Shown here one piece after another: positions 25,381-39,800 of a DNA stretch of 64,000 nt. The translations under genes and the position numbers were made by a program. The stretch's first letter is position 1; every line of letters starts with the position of its first letter. This DNA comes from Euptelea pleiosperma (Eukaryota; Streptophyta; Magnoliopsida; Ranunculales; Eupteleaceae). The stretch spans positions 124,001 through 188,000 of the forward strand of contig JASUTR010000136.1 of assembly GCA_035048495.1 (NCBI GenBank). The letters are read 5' to 3'. Below the pieces are notes generated by a model. That model saw only the letters and a program-made list of their open reading frames with translations. It searched no databases and was not told the origin of the DNA.

Positions 25381-27780
25381 CGGGACAGTCGAAACAAGTT
25401 AGCTCCAACCGTGCGTCAACGTCTCAAATTGGACTCAGTTTGTGTGTTACATTCAGAAGCCTATAACTTGTGACTTTTTCGCAACCGAACCTCGTAATTA
25501 GACTCGAATTCTTCCATTACTATTGTTTCAACACATTTGAAGTGTTGGAATAAGATTCGGGACAGTCGAAACAAGTTAGCTCCAACCGTGCATCAACGTC
25601 TCAAATTGGACTCAGTTTGTGTGTTACATTCAGAAGCCTAATACTTGTGACTTTTTCGCAACCGGACCTCGTAATTGGACTCAAAGTCTTCCATTACTAT
25701 TGTTGCAACACATTTGAAGTGTTGAAACAAGATTCGTGACAGTCAAAACAAGTTTGCTCCATCCGTGCGTCAACGTCTCAAATTGGACTCAGTTTGTGTG
25801 TTACATTCCGAAGCCTATAACTTGTGACTTTTTCGCAACCGAACCTCGTAATTAGACTCGAATTCTTCCATTACAATTGTTTCAACACATTTGAAGTGAT
25901 GGAACAAGATTTATGACTGTCGAAACAAGTTTGCTCCATCCGTACGTCAACGTCTCAAATTGGACTCAGTTTGTGTGTTACATTCCGAAGCCTATAACTC
26001 GTGACTTTTTCGCAATCGGACCTCGTAATTGGACTCAAACTCTTCCATTATTATTGTTTCAACACATTTGAAGTATTGGAACAAGATTCGGGATAGGCGA
26101 AACAAGTTAGCTCCATCCGTGCGTCAACGTCTCAAATTGGACTCAGTTTGTGTGTTACATTCCGAAGCCTATAACTTGTGACTTTTTCGCAACCGGACCT
26201 CGTAATTGGACTCAAAGTCTTCCATACTATTGTTGCAACACATTTGAAGTGTTGAAACAAGATTCGTGACAGTCAAAACAAGTTAGCTCCATCCGTGCGT
26301 CAACGTTTCAAGTTGGACTCAATTTGTGTGTTACATTCTGAAGCCTATAACTTGTGACATTTTCGCAATCGAATCCTCGTAATTGGACTCAAACTCTTCC
26401 ATTATTATTGTTTCAACACATTTGAAGTATTGGAACAAGATTCGGGATAGGCGAAACAAGTTAGCTCCATCCGTGCGTCAACGTCTCAAATTGGACTCAG
26501 TTAGTGTGTTACATTCCGAAGGCTATAACTTGTGACTTTTTCACAACCGGACCTCGTAATTGGACTCAAAGTCTTCCATTACTATTGTTGCAACACATTT
26601 GAAGTGTTGGAACAAGATTTATGACTGTCTAAACAAGTTAGCTCCATCTGTGTGTCAACGTCTCAAATTGGACTCAGTTTGTGTGTTATATTCCGAAGCC
26701 TATAACTTGTGACTTTTTTGCGACCGGACCTCGTAATTAGACTCAAACTCTTCCATTTCTATCATTTCAACACATTTGAAGTATTGGAACAAGATTCGGG
26801 ATAGGCGAAACAACTTAGCTCCATCCGTGCGTCAACGCCTCAAATTGGACTCAGTTAGTGTGTTACATTCCGAAGCCTATAACTTGTGACTTTTTCGCAA
26901 CCGGACCTCGTAATTGGAGTCAAAGTCTTCCATTACTATTGTTGTAACACATTTGAAGTGTTTAAACAAGATTCGTGACAGTCAAAACAAGTTAGCTCCA
27001 TCCGTGCGTCAACGTCACAAATTGGACTCAGTTTGTGTGTTACATTCCGAAGCCGATAACTTGTGACTTTTTCGCAACCGGACCTCGTAATTAGACTCGA
27101 ATTCTTCCATTACAATTGTTTCAACACATTTGAAGTGTTGGAACAAGATTTATGACTGTCGAAACAAGTTAGCTCCATCCGTGCGTCAACGTCTCAAATT
27201 GGACTCAGTTTGTGTGTTACATTCCGAAGCCTATAACTTGCGACATTTTCGCAATCGGACCTCGTAATTGGACTCAAACACTTCCATTATTATTGTTTCA
27301 ACACATTTGAAGTATTGGAACAAGATTCGGGATAGGCGAAACAAGTTAGCTCCATCCGTGCGTTAATGTCTCAAATTGGACCCAGTTTGTGTGTTACATT
27401 CCGAAGCCTATAACTTGTGACTTTTTCGCAATCGGACCTCATAATTGGACTCAAACACTTCCATTATTATTGTTTCAACACATTTGAAGTGTTGGAATAA
27501 GATTCGGGACAGTCGAAACAAGTTAGCTCCAACCGTGCGTCAACGTCTCAAATTGGACTCAGTTTGTGTGTTACATTCAGAAGCCTATAACTTGTGACTT
27601 TTTCGCAACCGAACCTCGTAATTAGACTCGAATTCTTCCATTACTATTGTTTCAACACATTTGAAGTGTTGGAATAAGATTCGGGACAGTCGAAACAAGT
27701 TAGCTCCAACCGTGCATCAACGTCTCAAATTGGACTCAGTTTGTGTGTTACATTCAGAAGCCTATATCTTGTGACTTTTT
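25381..27780 (+). repeat. Satellite monomers, 12-monomer spacing
   Basis: Regular 177-bp monomers. The TTGCGACATTTTCG marker is at 25,114 and 27,238, exactly 2,124 bp (12 monomers) apart. A hybrid monomer near 26,600 joins a D-type front (GTTGCAACAC) to a B-type rear (GGAACAAGATTTATGACTGTCTAAAC). Other private changes are GTTGTAACAC near 26,943 and AAGCCGATAAC near 27,052. Confidence 0.75.
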
Positions 27781-28770
27781 CGCACCGGACCTGTAATTGG
27801 ACTCAAAGTCTTCCATTACTATTGTTGCAACACATTTGAAGTGTTGAAACAAGATTCGTGACAGTCAAAACAAGTTTGCTCCATCCGTGCGTCAACGTCT
27901 CAAATTGGACCTCAGTTTGTGTGTTACATTCCGAAGCCTATAACTTGTGACTTTTTCGCAACGAACCTCATAATTAGACTCGAATTCTTCCATTACAATT
28001 GTTTCAACACATTTGAAGTGATGGAACAAGATTTATGACTGTCGAAACAAGTTTGCTCCATCCGTACGTCAACGTCTCAAATTGGACTCAGTTTGTGTGT
28101 TACATTCCGAAGCCTATAACTCGTGACTTTTTCGCAATCGGACCTCGTAATTGGACTCAAACTCTTCCATTATATTGTTTCAACACATTTGAAGTATTGG
28201 AACAAGATTCGGGATAGGCGAAACAAGTTAGCTCCATCCGTGCGTCAACGTCTCAAATTGGACTCAGTTTGTGTGTTACATTCCGAAGCCTATAACTTGT
28301 GACTTTTTCGCAACCGGACCTCGTAATTGGACTCAAAGTCTTCCATACTATTGTTGCAACACATTTGAAGTGTTGAAACAAGATTCGTGACAGTTAAAAC
28401 AAGTTAACTCCATCCGTGCATCAACGTTTCAAGTTGGACTCAGTTTGTGTGTTACATTCTGAAGCCTATAACTTGTGACATTTTCGCAATCGAATCCTCG
28501 TAATTGGGACTCAAACTCTTCCATTATTATTGTTTCAACACATTTGAAGTATTGAACAAGATCAGGATAGGCGAAACAAGTTAGCTCCATCCGTGCGTCA
28601 CGTCTCAAACTGGACTCAGTTAGTGTGTTACATTCCGAAGGCTATAACTTGTGACTTTTTCACAACCGGACCTCGTAATTGGACTCAAAGTCTTCCATTA
28701 CTATTGTTGCAACACATTTGAAGTGTTGAATCAAGATTCGTGACAGTAAAGACAAGTTAGCTCCATCATG
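27781..28770. other. Cluster of single-base deletions in the satellite
   Basis: About ten isolated 1-bp indels fall in 1 kb, mostly deletions. Examples are GCACCGGACCTGTAATT (two losses near 27,785-27,793), GACCTCAG (a gain near 27,911), GCAACGAACC (27,962), CATTATATTG (28,174), ATTGGGAC (a gain near 28,508), ATTGAACAAGATCAGG (two losses near 28,555), GTCACGTC (28,600) and CCATCATGCG (28,767). The monomers are otherwise ordinary. Poor local polishing or low read support is the simplest explanation. Confidence 0.68.
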
Positions 28771-31700
28771 CGTCAACGTCTCAAATTGGACTCATTTTGT
28801 GTGTTACATTCCGAAGCCTATAACTTGTGACTTTTTCGCAACCGGACCTCGTAATTAGACTCGAATTCTTCCATTACAATTGTTTCAACACATTTGAAGT
28901 GTTGGAACAAGATTTATGACTGTCTAAACAAGTTAGCTCCATCTGTGTGTCAACGTCTCAAATTGGACTCAGTTTGTGTGTTATATTCCGAAGCCTATAA
29001 CTTGTGACTTTTTTGCGACCGGACCTCGTAATTCGACTCAAACTCTTCCATTTCTATCATTTCAACACATTTGAAGTATTGGAACAAGATTCGGGATAGG
29101 CGAAACAACTTAGCTCCATCCGTGCGTCAACGTCACAAATTGGACTCAGTTAGTGTGTTACATTCCGAAGCCTATAACTTGTGACTTTTTCGCAACCGGA
29201 CCTCGTAATTGGAGTCAAAGTCTTCCATTACTATTGTTGCAACACATTTGAAGTGTTTAAACAAGATTCGTAACAGTCAAAACAAGTTAGCTCCATCCGT
29301 GCGTCAACGTCACAAATTGGACTCAGTTTGTGTGTTACATTCCGAAGGCTATAACTTGTGACTTTTTCGCTACCGGACCTCGTAGTTAGACTCAAATTCT
29401 TCCATTACAATTGTTTCAACACATTTGAAGTGTTGGAACAAGATTTATGACTGTCGAAACAAGTTAGCTCCATCCGTGCGTCAACGTCTCAAATTTGACT
29501 CAGTTTGTGTTTTACATTCCGAAGCCTATAACTTGCGACATTTTCGCAATCGGACCTCGTAATTGGACTCAAACACTTCCATTATTATTGTTTCAACACA
29601 TTTGAAGTATTGGAACAAGATTCGGGATAGGCGAAACAAGTTAGCTCCATCCGTGCGTTAATGTCTCAAATTGGACTCAGTTTGTGTGTTACATTCCGAA
29701 GCCTATAACTTGTGACTTTTTCGCAATCGGACCTCATAATTGGACTCAAACACTTCCATTATTATTGTTTCAACACATTTGAAGTGTTGGAATAAGATTC
29801 GGGACAGTCGAAACAAGTTAGCTCCAACCGTACGTCAACGTCTCAAATTGGACTCAGTTTGTGTGTTACATTCAGAAGCCTATAACTTGTGACTTTTTCG
29901 CAACCGAACCTCGTTATTAGACTCGAATTCTTCCAATACTATTGTTTCAACACATTTGAAGTGTTGGAATAAGATTCGGGACAGTCGAAACAAGTTAGCT
30001 CCAACCGTGCATCAACGTGTCAAATTGGACTCAGTTTGTGTGTTACATTTAGAAGCCTATAACTTGTGACTTTTTCGCAACCGGACCTTGTAATTGGACT
30101 CAAAGTCTTCCATTACTATTGTTGCAACACATTTGAAGTGTTGAAACAAGATTCGTGACAGTCAAAACAAGTTTGCTCCATCCGTGCGTCAACGTCTCAA
30201 ATTGGACTCAGTTTGTGTGTTACATTCCGAAGCCTATAACTTGTGACTTTTTCGCAACCGAACCTCATAATTAGACTCGAATTCTTCCATTACAATTGTT
30301 TCAACACATTTGAAGTGATGGAACAAGATTTATGACTGTCGAAACAAGTTTGCTCCATCCGTACGTCAACGTCTCAAATTGGACTCAGTTTGTGTGTTAC
30401 ATTCCGAAGCCTACAACTCGTGACTTTTTCGCAATCGGACCTCGTAATTGGACTCAAACTCTTCCATTATTATTGTTTCAACACATTTGAAGTATTGGAA
30501 CAAGATTCGGGATAGGCGAAACAAGTTAGCTCCATCCGTGCGTCAACGTCTCAAATTGGACTCAGTTTGTGTGTTACATTCCGAAGCCTATAACTCGTGA
30601 CTTTTTCGCAACCGGACCTCGTAATTGGACTCAAAGTCTTCCATACTATTGTTGCAACACATTTGAAGTGTTGAAACAAGATTCGTGACAGTCAAAACAA
30701 GTTAGCTCCATCCGTGCGTCAACGTTTCAAGTTGGACTCAGTTTGTGTGTTACATTCAGAAGCCTATAACTTGTGACATTTTCGCAATCGAATCCTCGTA
30801 ATTGGACTCAAACTCTTCCATTATTATTGTTTCAACACATTTGAAGTATTGGAACAAGATTCGGGATAGGCGAAACAAGTTAGCTCCATCCGTGCGTCAA
30901 TGTCTCAAATTGGACTCAGTTAGTGTGTTACATTCCGAAGGCTATAACTTGTGACTTTTTCACAACCGGACCTCGTAATTGGTCTCAAAGTCTTCCATTA
31001 CTATTGTTGCAACACATTTGAAGTGTTGAATCAAGATTCGTGACAGTAAAGACAAGTTAGCTCCATCCATGCGTCAACGTCTCAAATTGGACTCATTTTG
31101 TGTGTTACATTCCGAAGCCTATAACTTGTGACTTTTTCGCAACCGGACCTCGTAATTAGACTCGAATTCTTCCATTACAATTGTTTCAACACATTTGAAG
31201 TGTTGGAACAAGATTTATGACTGTCTAAACAAGTTAGCTCCATCTGTGTGTCAACGTCTCAAATTGGACTCAGTTTGTGTGTTATATTCCGAAGCCTATA
31301 ACTTGTGACTTTTTTGCGACCGGACCTCGTAATTCGACTCAAACTCTTCCATTTCTATCATTTCAACACATTTGAAGTATTGGAACAAGATTCGGGATAG
31401 GCGAAACAACTTAGCTCCATCCGTGCGTCAACGCCTCAAATTGGACTCAGTTAGTGTGTTACATTCCGAAGCCTATAACTTGTGACTTTTTCGCAACCGG
31501 ACCTCGTAATTGGAGTCAAAGTCTTCCATTACTATTGTTGCAACACATTTGAAGTGTTTAAACAAGATTCGTGACAGTCAAAACAAGTTAGCTCCATCCG
31601 TGCGTCAACGTCACAAATTGGACTCAGTTTGTGTGTTACATTCCGAAGCCTATAACTTGTGACATTTTCGCAACCGGACCTCGTAATTAGACTCGAATTC

Positions 31701-33169
31701 TTCCATTACAATTGTTTCAACACATTTGAAGTGTTGGAACAAGATTTATGACTGTCGAAACAAGTTAGCTCCATCCGTGCGTCAACGTCTCAAATTGGAC
31801 TCAGTTTGTGTGTTACATTCCGAAGCCTATAACTTGCGACATTTTCGCAATCGGACCTCGTAATTGGACTCAAACACTTCCATTATTATTGTTTCAACAC
31901 ATTTGAAGTATTGGAACAAGATTCGGGATAGGCGAAACAAGTTAGCTCCATCCGTGCGTTAATGTCTCAAATTGGACTCAGTTTGTGTGTTACATTCCGA
32001 AGCCTATAACTTGTGACTTTTTCGCAATTGGACCTCATAATTGGACTCAAACACTTCCATTATTATTGTTTCAACACATTTGAAGTGTTGGAATAAGATT
32101 CGGGACAGTCGAAACAAGTTAGCTCCAACCGTGCGTCAACGTCTCAAATTGGACTCAGTTTGTGTGTTACATTCAGAAGCCTATAACTTGTGACTTTTTC
32201 GCAACTGAACCTTGTAATTAGACTCGAATTCTTCCATTACTATTGTTTCAACACATTTGAAGTGTTGGAATAAGATTCGGGACAGTCGAAACAAGTTAGC
32301 TCCAACCGTGCATCAACGTCTCAAATTGGACTCAGTTTGTGTGTTACATTCAGAAGCCTATAACTTGTGACTTTTTCGCAACCGGACCTCGTAATTGGAC
32401 TCAAAGTCTTCCATTACTATTGTTGCAACACATTTGAAGTGTTGAAACAAGATTCGTGACAGTCAAAACAAGTTTGCTCCATCCGTGCGTCAACGTCTCA
32501 AATTGGACTCAGTTTGTGTGTTACATTCCGAAGCCTATAACTTGTGACTTTTTCGCAACCGAACCTCGTAATTAGACTCGAATTCTTCCATTACAATTGT
32601 TTCAACACATTTGAAGTGATGGAACAAGATTTATGACTGTCGAAACAAGTTTGCTCCATCCGTACGTCAACGTCTCAAATTGGACTCAGTTTGTGTGTTA
32701 CATTCCGAAGCCTACAACTCGTGACTTTTTCGCAATCGGACCTCGTAATTGGACTCAAACTCTTCCATTATTATTGTTTCAACACATTTGAAGTATTGGA
32801 ACAAGATTCGGGATAGGCGAAACAAGTTAGCTCCATCCGTGCGTCAACGTCTCAAATTGGACTCAGTTTGTGTGTTACATTTTGAAGCCTATAACTTGTG
32901 ACTTTTTCGCAACCGGACCTCGTAATTGGACTCAAAGTCTTCCATACTATTGTTGCAACACATTTGAAGTGTTGAAACAAGATTCGTGACAGTCAAAACA
33001 AGTTAACTCCATCCGTGCATCAACGTTTCAAGTTGGGCTCAGTTTGTGTGTTATATTCCGAAGCCTATAACTTCTGACTTTTTTGCGACCGGACCTCGTA
33101 ATTAGACTCAAACTCTTCCATTTCTCTCATTTCAACACATTTGAAGTATTGGAACAAGATTCGGGATAG
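28771..33169 (+). repeat. 13-monomer HOR region (2,301-bp period)
   Basis: The TTGCGAC marker at 29,533 and 31,834, and the private AAGCCTACAACTCG at about 30,409 and 32,710, are both 2,301 bp apart (13 x 177). The copies differ at several positions, for example GTGTTTTAC versus GTGTGTTAC and CCAATAC versus CCATTAC, so this is an older repeat. At about 33,010-33,060 a hybrid monomer joins a D-type front to a GTTATATTCCG / TTTTTTGCGACCGG rear. Confidence 0.75.
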
Positions 33170-36100
33170 GCGAAACAACTTAGCTCCATCCGTGCGTCAA
33201 CGCCTCAAATTGGACTCAGTTAGTGTGTTACATTCCGAAGCCTATAACTTGTGACTTTTTCGCAACCGGACCTCGTAATTGGAGTCAAAGTCTTCCATTA
33301 CTATTGTTGCAACACATTTGAAGTGTTTAAACAAGATTCGTGACAGTCAAAACAAGTTAGCTCCATCCGTGCGTCAACGTCACAAATTGGACTCAGTTTG
33401 TGTGTTACATTCCGAAGCCTATAACTTGTGACATTTTCGCAACCGGACCTCGTAATTAGACTCGAATTCTTCCATTACAATTGTTTCAACACATTTGAAG
33501 TGTTGGAACAAGATTTATGACTGTCGAAACAAGTTAGCTCCATCCGTGCGTCAACGTCTCAAATTGGACTCAGTTTGTGTGTTACATTCCGAAGCCTATA
33601 ACTTGTGACATTTTCGCAACCGGACCTCGTAATTAGACTCGAATTCTTCCATTACAATTGTTTCAACACATTTGAAGTGTTGGAACAAGATTTATGACTG
33701 TCGAAACAAGTTTGCTCCATCCGTACGTCAACGTCTCAAATTGGACTCAGTTTGTGTGTTACATTCCGAAGCCTATAACTCGTGACTTTTTCGCAATCGG
33801 ACCTCGTAATTGGACTCAAACTCTTCCATTATTATTGTTTCAACACATTTGAAGTATTGGAACAAGATTCGGGATAGGCGAAACAAGTTAGCTCCATCCG
33901 TGCGTCAACGTCTCAAATTGGACTCAGTTTGTGTGTTACATTCCGAAGCCTATAACTTGTGACTTTTTCGCAACCGGACCTCGTAATTGGACTCAAAGTC
34001 TTTCATACTATTGTTGCAACACATTTGAAGTGTTGAAACAAGATTCGTGACAGTCAAAACAAGTTAACTCCATCCGTGCATCAACGTTTCAAGTTGGGCT
34101 CAGTTTGTGTGTTATATTCCGAAGCCTATAACTTGTGACTTTTTTGCGACCGGACCTCGTAATTAGACTCAAACTCTTCCATTTCTCTCATTTCAACACA
34201 TTTGAAGTATTGGAACAAGATTCGGGATAGGCGAAACAACTTAGCTCCATCCGTGCGTCAACGCCTCAAATTGGACTCAGTTAGTGTGTTACATTCCGAA
34301 GCATATAACTTGTAACTTTTTCGCAACCGGACCTCGTAATTGGAGTCAAAGTCTTCCATTACTATTGTTGCAACACATTTGAAGTGTTTAAACAAGATTC
34401 GTGACAGTCAAAACAAGTTAACTCCATCCGTGCGTCAACGTCACAAATTGGACTCAGTTTGTCTGTTACATTCCAAAGCCTATAACTTGTGACTTTTTCG
34501 CAATCGAACCTCGTAATTAGACTCGAATTCTTCCATTACTATTGTTTCAACACATTTGAAGTGTTGGTATAAGATTCGGGACAGTCGAAACAAGTTAGCT
34601 CCAACCGTGCGTCAACGTCTCAAATTGGACTCAGTTTGTATGTTACATTCCGAAGCCTATAACTTGTGGCTTTTTCACAACCGAACCTCGTAATTAGACT
34701 CGAATTCTTTCATTACTATTGTTTCAACACATTTGAAGTGTTGGAACAAGATTCGGGACAGTCGAAACAATGTAGCTCCATCCGTACGTGAACGTCTCAA
34801 ATTGGACTCAGTTTGTGTGTTACATTCCGAAGCCTATAACTTGTGACTTTTTCGCAACCGGACCTCGTAATTAGACTCGAATTCTTCCATTACAGTTGTT
34901 TCAACACATTTGAAGTGATGGAACAAGATTTATGACTGTCGAAACAAGTTAGCTCCATCCGTGCGTCAACGTCTCAAATTGGACTCAGTTTGTGTGTTAC
35001 ATTCCGAAGCCTATAACTTGCGACATTTTCGCAATCGGACCTCGTAATTGGACTCAAACACTTCCATTATTATTGTTTCAACACATTTGAAGTATTGGAA
35101 CAAGATTCGGGATAGGCGAAACAAGTTAGCTCCATCCGTGCGTTAATGTCTCAAATTGGACTCAGTTTGTGTGTTACATTCCGAAGCCTATAACTTGTGA
35201 CTTTTTCGCAATCGGACCTCATAATTGGACTCAAACACTTCCATTATTATTGTTTCAACACATTTGAAGTGTTGGAATAAGATTCGGGACAGTCGAAACA
35301 AGTTAGCTCCAACCGTGCGTCAACGTCTCAAATTGGACTCAGTTTGTGTGTTACATTCAGAAGCCTATAACTTGTGACTTTTTCGCAACCGAACCTCGTA
35401 ATTAGACTCGAATTCTTCCATTACTATTGTTTCAACACATTTGAAGTGTTGGAATAAGATTCGGGACAGTCGAAACAAGTTAGCTCCAACCGTGCATCAA
35501 CGTCTCAAATTGGACTCAGTTTGTGTGTTACATTCAGAAGCCTATAACTTGTGACTTTTTCGCAACCGGACCTCGTAATTGGACTCAAAGTCTTCCATTA
35601 CTATTGTTGCAACACATTTGAAGTGTTGAAACAAGATTCGTGACAGTCAAAACAAGTTTGCTCCATCCGTGCGTCAACGTCTCAAATTGGACTCAGTTTG
35701 TGTGTTACATTCCGAAGCCTATAACTTGTGACTTTTTCGCAACCGAACCTCGTAATTAGACTCGAATTCTTCGATTACAATTGTTTCAACACATTTGAAG
35801 TGATGGAACAAGATTTATGACTGTCGAAACAAGTTTGCTCCATCCGTACGTCAACGTCTCAAATTGGACTCAGTTTGTGTGTTACATTCCGAAGCCTATA
35901 ACTCGTGACTTTTTCGCAATCGGACCTCGTAATTGGACTCAAACTCTTCCATTATTATTGTTTCAACACATTTGAAGTATTGGAACAAGATTCGGGATAG
36001 GCGAAACAAGTTAGCTCCATCCGTGCGTCAACGTCTCAAATTGGACTCAGTTTGTGTGTTACATTCCGAAGCCTATAACTTGTGACTTTTTCGCAACCGG

Positions 36101-36885
36101 ACCTCGTAATTGGACTCAAAGTCTTCCATACTATTGTTGCAACACATTTGAAGTGTTGAAACAAGATTCGTGACAGTCAAAACAAGTTAACTCCATCCGT
36201 GCATCAACGTTTCAAGTTGGACTCAGTTTGTGTGTTACATTCCGAAGCCTATAACTTGTGACATTTTCGCAATCGAATCCTCGTAATTGGACTCAAACTC
36301 TTCCATTATTATTGTTTCAACACATTTGAAGTATTGGAACAAGATTCAGGATAGGCGAAACAAGTTAGCTCCATCCGTGCGTCAACGTCTCAAATTGGAC
36401 TCAGTTAGTGTGTTACATTCCGAAGGCTATAACTTGTGACATTTTCACAACCGGACCTCGTAATTGGACTCAAAGTCTTCCATTACTATTGTTGCAACAC
36501 ATTTGAAGTGTTGAATCAAGATTCGTGACAGTAAAGACAAGTTAGCTCCATCCATGCGTCAACGTCTCAAATTGGACTCATTTTGTGTGTTACATTCCGA
36601 AGCCTATAACTTGTGACTTTTTCGCAACCGGACCTCGTAATTAGACTCGAATTCTTCCATTACAATTGTTTCAACACATTTGAAGTGTTGGAACAAGATT
36701 TATGACTGTCTAAACAAGTTAGCTCCATCTGTGTGTCAACGTCTCAAATTGGACTCAGTTTGTGTGTTATATTCCGAAGCCTATAACTTGTGACTTTTTT
36801 GCGACCGGACCTCGTAATTCGACTCAAACTCTTCCATTTCTATCATTTCAACACATTTGAAGTATTGGAACAAGATTCGGGATAG
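33170..36885 (+). repeat. 3,716-bp tandem duplication, unit 1 (21 monomers)
   Basis: Private markers recur 3,716 bp apart: GTTGGGCTCAG at about 34,094 and 37,810, GTGTTGGTATAAG near 34,561 and 38,277, and AACAATGTAGC near 34,769 and 38,485. The period is 21 x 177 minus 1; the lost base is the TTCATACTATTG deletion in the hybrid monomer near 34,003. I counted roughly 20 substitutions between the copies, so this duplication looks about ten times more diverged than the 10.6-kb one. The boundary is uncertain by about 100 bp. Confidence 0.82.
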
Positions 36886-39800
36886 GCGAAACAACTTAGC
36901 TCCATCCGTGCGTCAACGCCTCAAATTGGACTCAGTTAGTGTGTTACATTCCGAAGCCTATAACTTGTGACTTTTTCGCAACCGGACCTCGTAATTGGAG
37001 TCAAAGTCATCCATTACTATTGTTGCAACACATTTGAAGTGTTTAAACAAGATTCGTGACAGTCAAAACAAGTTAGCTCCATCCGTGCGTCAACGTCACA
37101 AATTGGACTCAGTTTGTGTGTTACATTCCGAAGCCTATAACTTGTGACATTTTCGCAACCGGACCTCGTAATTAGACTCGAATTCTTCCATTACAATTGT
37201 TTCAACACATTTGAAGTGTTGGAACAAGATTTATGACTGTCGAAACAAGTTAGCTCCATCCGTGCGTCAACGTCTCAAATTGGACTCAGTTTGTGTGTTA
37301 CATTCCGAAGCCTATAACTTGTGACATTTTCGCAACCGGACCTCGTAATTAGACTCGAATTCTTCCATTACAATTGTTTCAACACATTTGAAGTGTTGGA
37401 ACAAGATTTATGACTGTCGAAACAAGTTTGCTCCATCCGTACGTCAACGTCTCAAATTGGACTCAGTTTGTGTGTTACATTCCGAAGCCTATAACTCGTG
37501 ACTTTTTCGCAATCGGACCTCGTAATTGGACTCAAACTCTTCCATTATTATTGTTTCAACACATTTGAAGTATTGGAACAAGATTCGGGATAGGCGAAAC
37601 AAGTTAGCTCCATCCGTGCGTCAACGTCTCAAATTGGACTCAATTTGTGTGTTACATTACGAAGCCTATAACTTGTGACTTTTTCGCAACCGGACCTCGT
37701 AATTGGACTCAAAGTCTTCCATACTATTGTTGCAACACATTTGAAGTGTTGAAACAAGATTCGTGACAGTCAAAACAAGTTAACTCCATCCGTGCATCAA
37801 CGTTTCAAGTTGGGCTCAGTTTGTGTGTTATATTCCGAAGCCTATAACTTGTGACTTTTTTGCGACCGGACCTCGTAATTAGACTCAAACTCTTCCATTT
37901 CTCTCATTTCAACACATTTGAAGTATTGGAACAAGATTCGGGATAGGCGAAACAACTTAGCTCCATCCGTGCGTCAACGCCTCAAATTGGACTCAGTTAG
38001 TGTGTTACATTCCGAAGCCTATAACTTGTGACTTTTTCGCAACCGGACCTCGTAATTGGAGTCAAAGTCTTCCATTACTATTGTTGCAACACATTTGAAG
38101 TGTTTAAACAAGATTCGTGACAGTCAAAACAAGTTAACTCCATCCGTGCGTCAACGTCACAAATTGGACTCAGTTTGTCTGTTACATTCCGAAGCCTATA
38201 ACTTGTGACTTTTTCGCAATCGAACCTCGTAATTAGACTCGAATTCTTCCATTACTATTGTTTCAACACATTTGAAGTGTTGGTATAAGATTCGGGACAG
38301 TCGAAACAAGTTAGCTCCAACCGTGCGTCAACGTCTCAAATTGGACTCAGTTTGTATGTTACATTCCGAAGCCTATAACTTGTGGCTTTTTCACAACCGA
38401 ACCTCGTAATTAGACTCGAATTCTTTCATTACTATTGTTTCAACACATTTGAAGTGTTGGAACAAGATTCGGGACAGTCGAAACAATGTAGCTCCATCCG
38501 TACGTGAACGTCTCAAATTGGACTCAGTTTGTGTGTTACATTCCGAAGCCTATAACTTGTGACTTTTTCGCAACCGGACCTCGTAATTAGACTCGAATTC
38601 TTCCATTACAGTTGTTTCAACACATTTGAAGTGATGGAACAAGATTTATGACTGTCGAAACAAGTTAGCTCCATCCGTGCGTCAACGTCTCAAATTGGAC
38701 TCAGTTTGTGTGTTACATTCCGAAGCCTATAACTTGCGACATTTTCGCAATCGGACCTCGTAATTGGACTCAAACACTTCCATTATTATTGTTTCAACAC
38801 ATTTGAAGTATTGGAACAAGATTCGGGATAGGCGAAACAAGTTAGCTCCATCCGTGCGTTAATGTCTCAAATTGAACTCAGTTTGTGTGTTACATTCCGA
38901 AGCCTATAACTTGTGACTTTTTCGCAATCGGACCTCATAATTGGACTCAAACACTTCCATTATTATTGTTTCAACACATTTGAAGTGTTGGAATAATATT
39001 CGGGACAGTCGAAACAAGTTAGCTCCAACCGTGCGTCAACGTCTCAAATTGTACTCAGTTTGTGTGTTACATTCAGAAGCCTATAACTTGTGACTTTTTC
39101 GCAACCGAACCTCGTAATTAGACTCGAATTCTTCCATTACTATTGTTTCAACACATTTGAAGTGTTGGAATAAGATTCGGGACAGTCGAAACAAGTTAGC
39201 TCCAACCGTGCATCAACGTCTCAAATTGGACTCAGTTTGTGTGTTACATTCAGAAGCCTATAACTTGTGACTTTTTCGCAACCGGACCTCGTAATTGGAC
39301 TCAAAGTCTTCCATTACTATTGTTGCAACACATTTGAAGTGTTGAAACAAGATTCGTGACAGTCAAAACAAGTTTGCTCCATCCGTGCGTCAACGTCTCA
39401 AATTGGACTCAGTTTGTGTGTTACATTCCGAAGCCTATAACTTGTGACTTTTTCGCAACCGAACCTCGTAATTAGACTCGAATTCTTCGATTACAATTGT
39501 TTCAACACATTTGAAGTGATGGAACAAGATTTATGACTGTCGAAACAAGTTTGCTCCATCCGTACGTCAACGTCTCAAATTGGACTCAGTTTGTGTGTTA
39601 CATTCCGAAGCCTATAACTCGTGACTTTTTCGCAATCGGACCTCGTAATTGGACTCAAACTCTTCCATTATTATTGTTTCAACACATTTGAAGTATTGGA
39701 ACAAGATTCGGGATAGGCGAAACAAGTTAGCTCCATCCGTGCGTCAACGTCTCAAATTGGACTCAGTTTGTGTGTTACATTCCGAAGCCTATAACTTGTG

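Noticed and set aside
28035..28217. A 60-codon open frame on the + strand starting ATGACTGTCGAAAC
   Set aside because: It is satellite sequence. The frame is open only because one T is missing in CATTATATTG near 28,174; the intact version in other monomers reaches TGA in ATTTGAAG. It lies in the suspected low-quality stretch and has no start-site or protein-family support.
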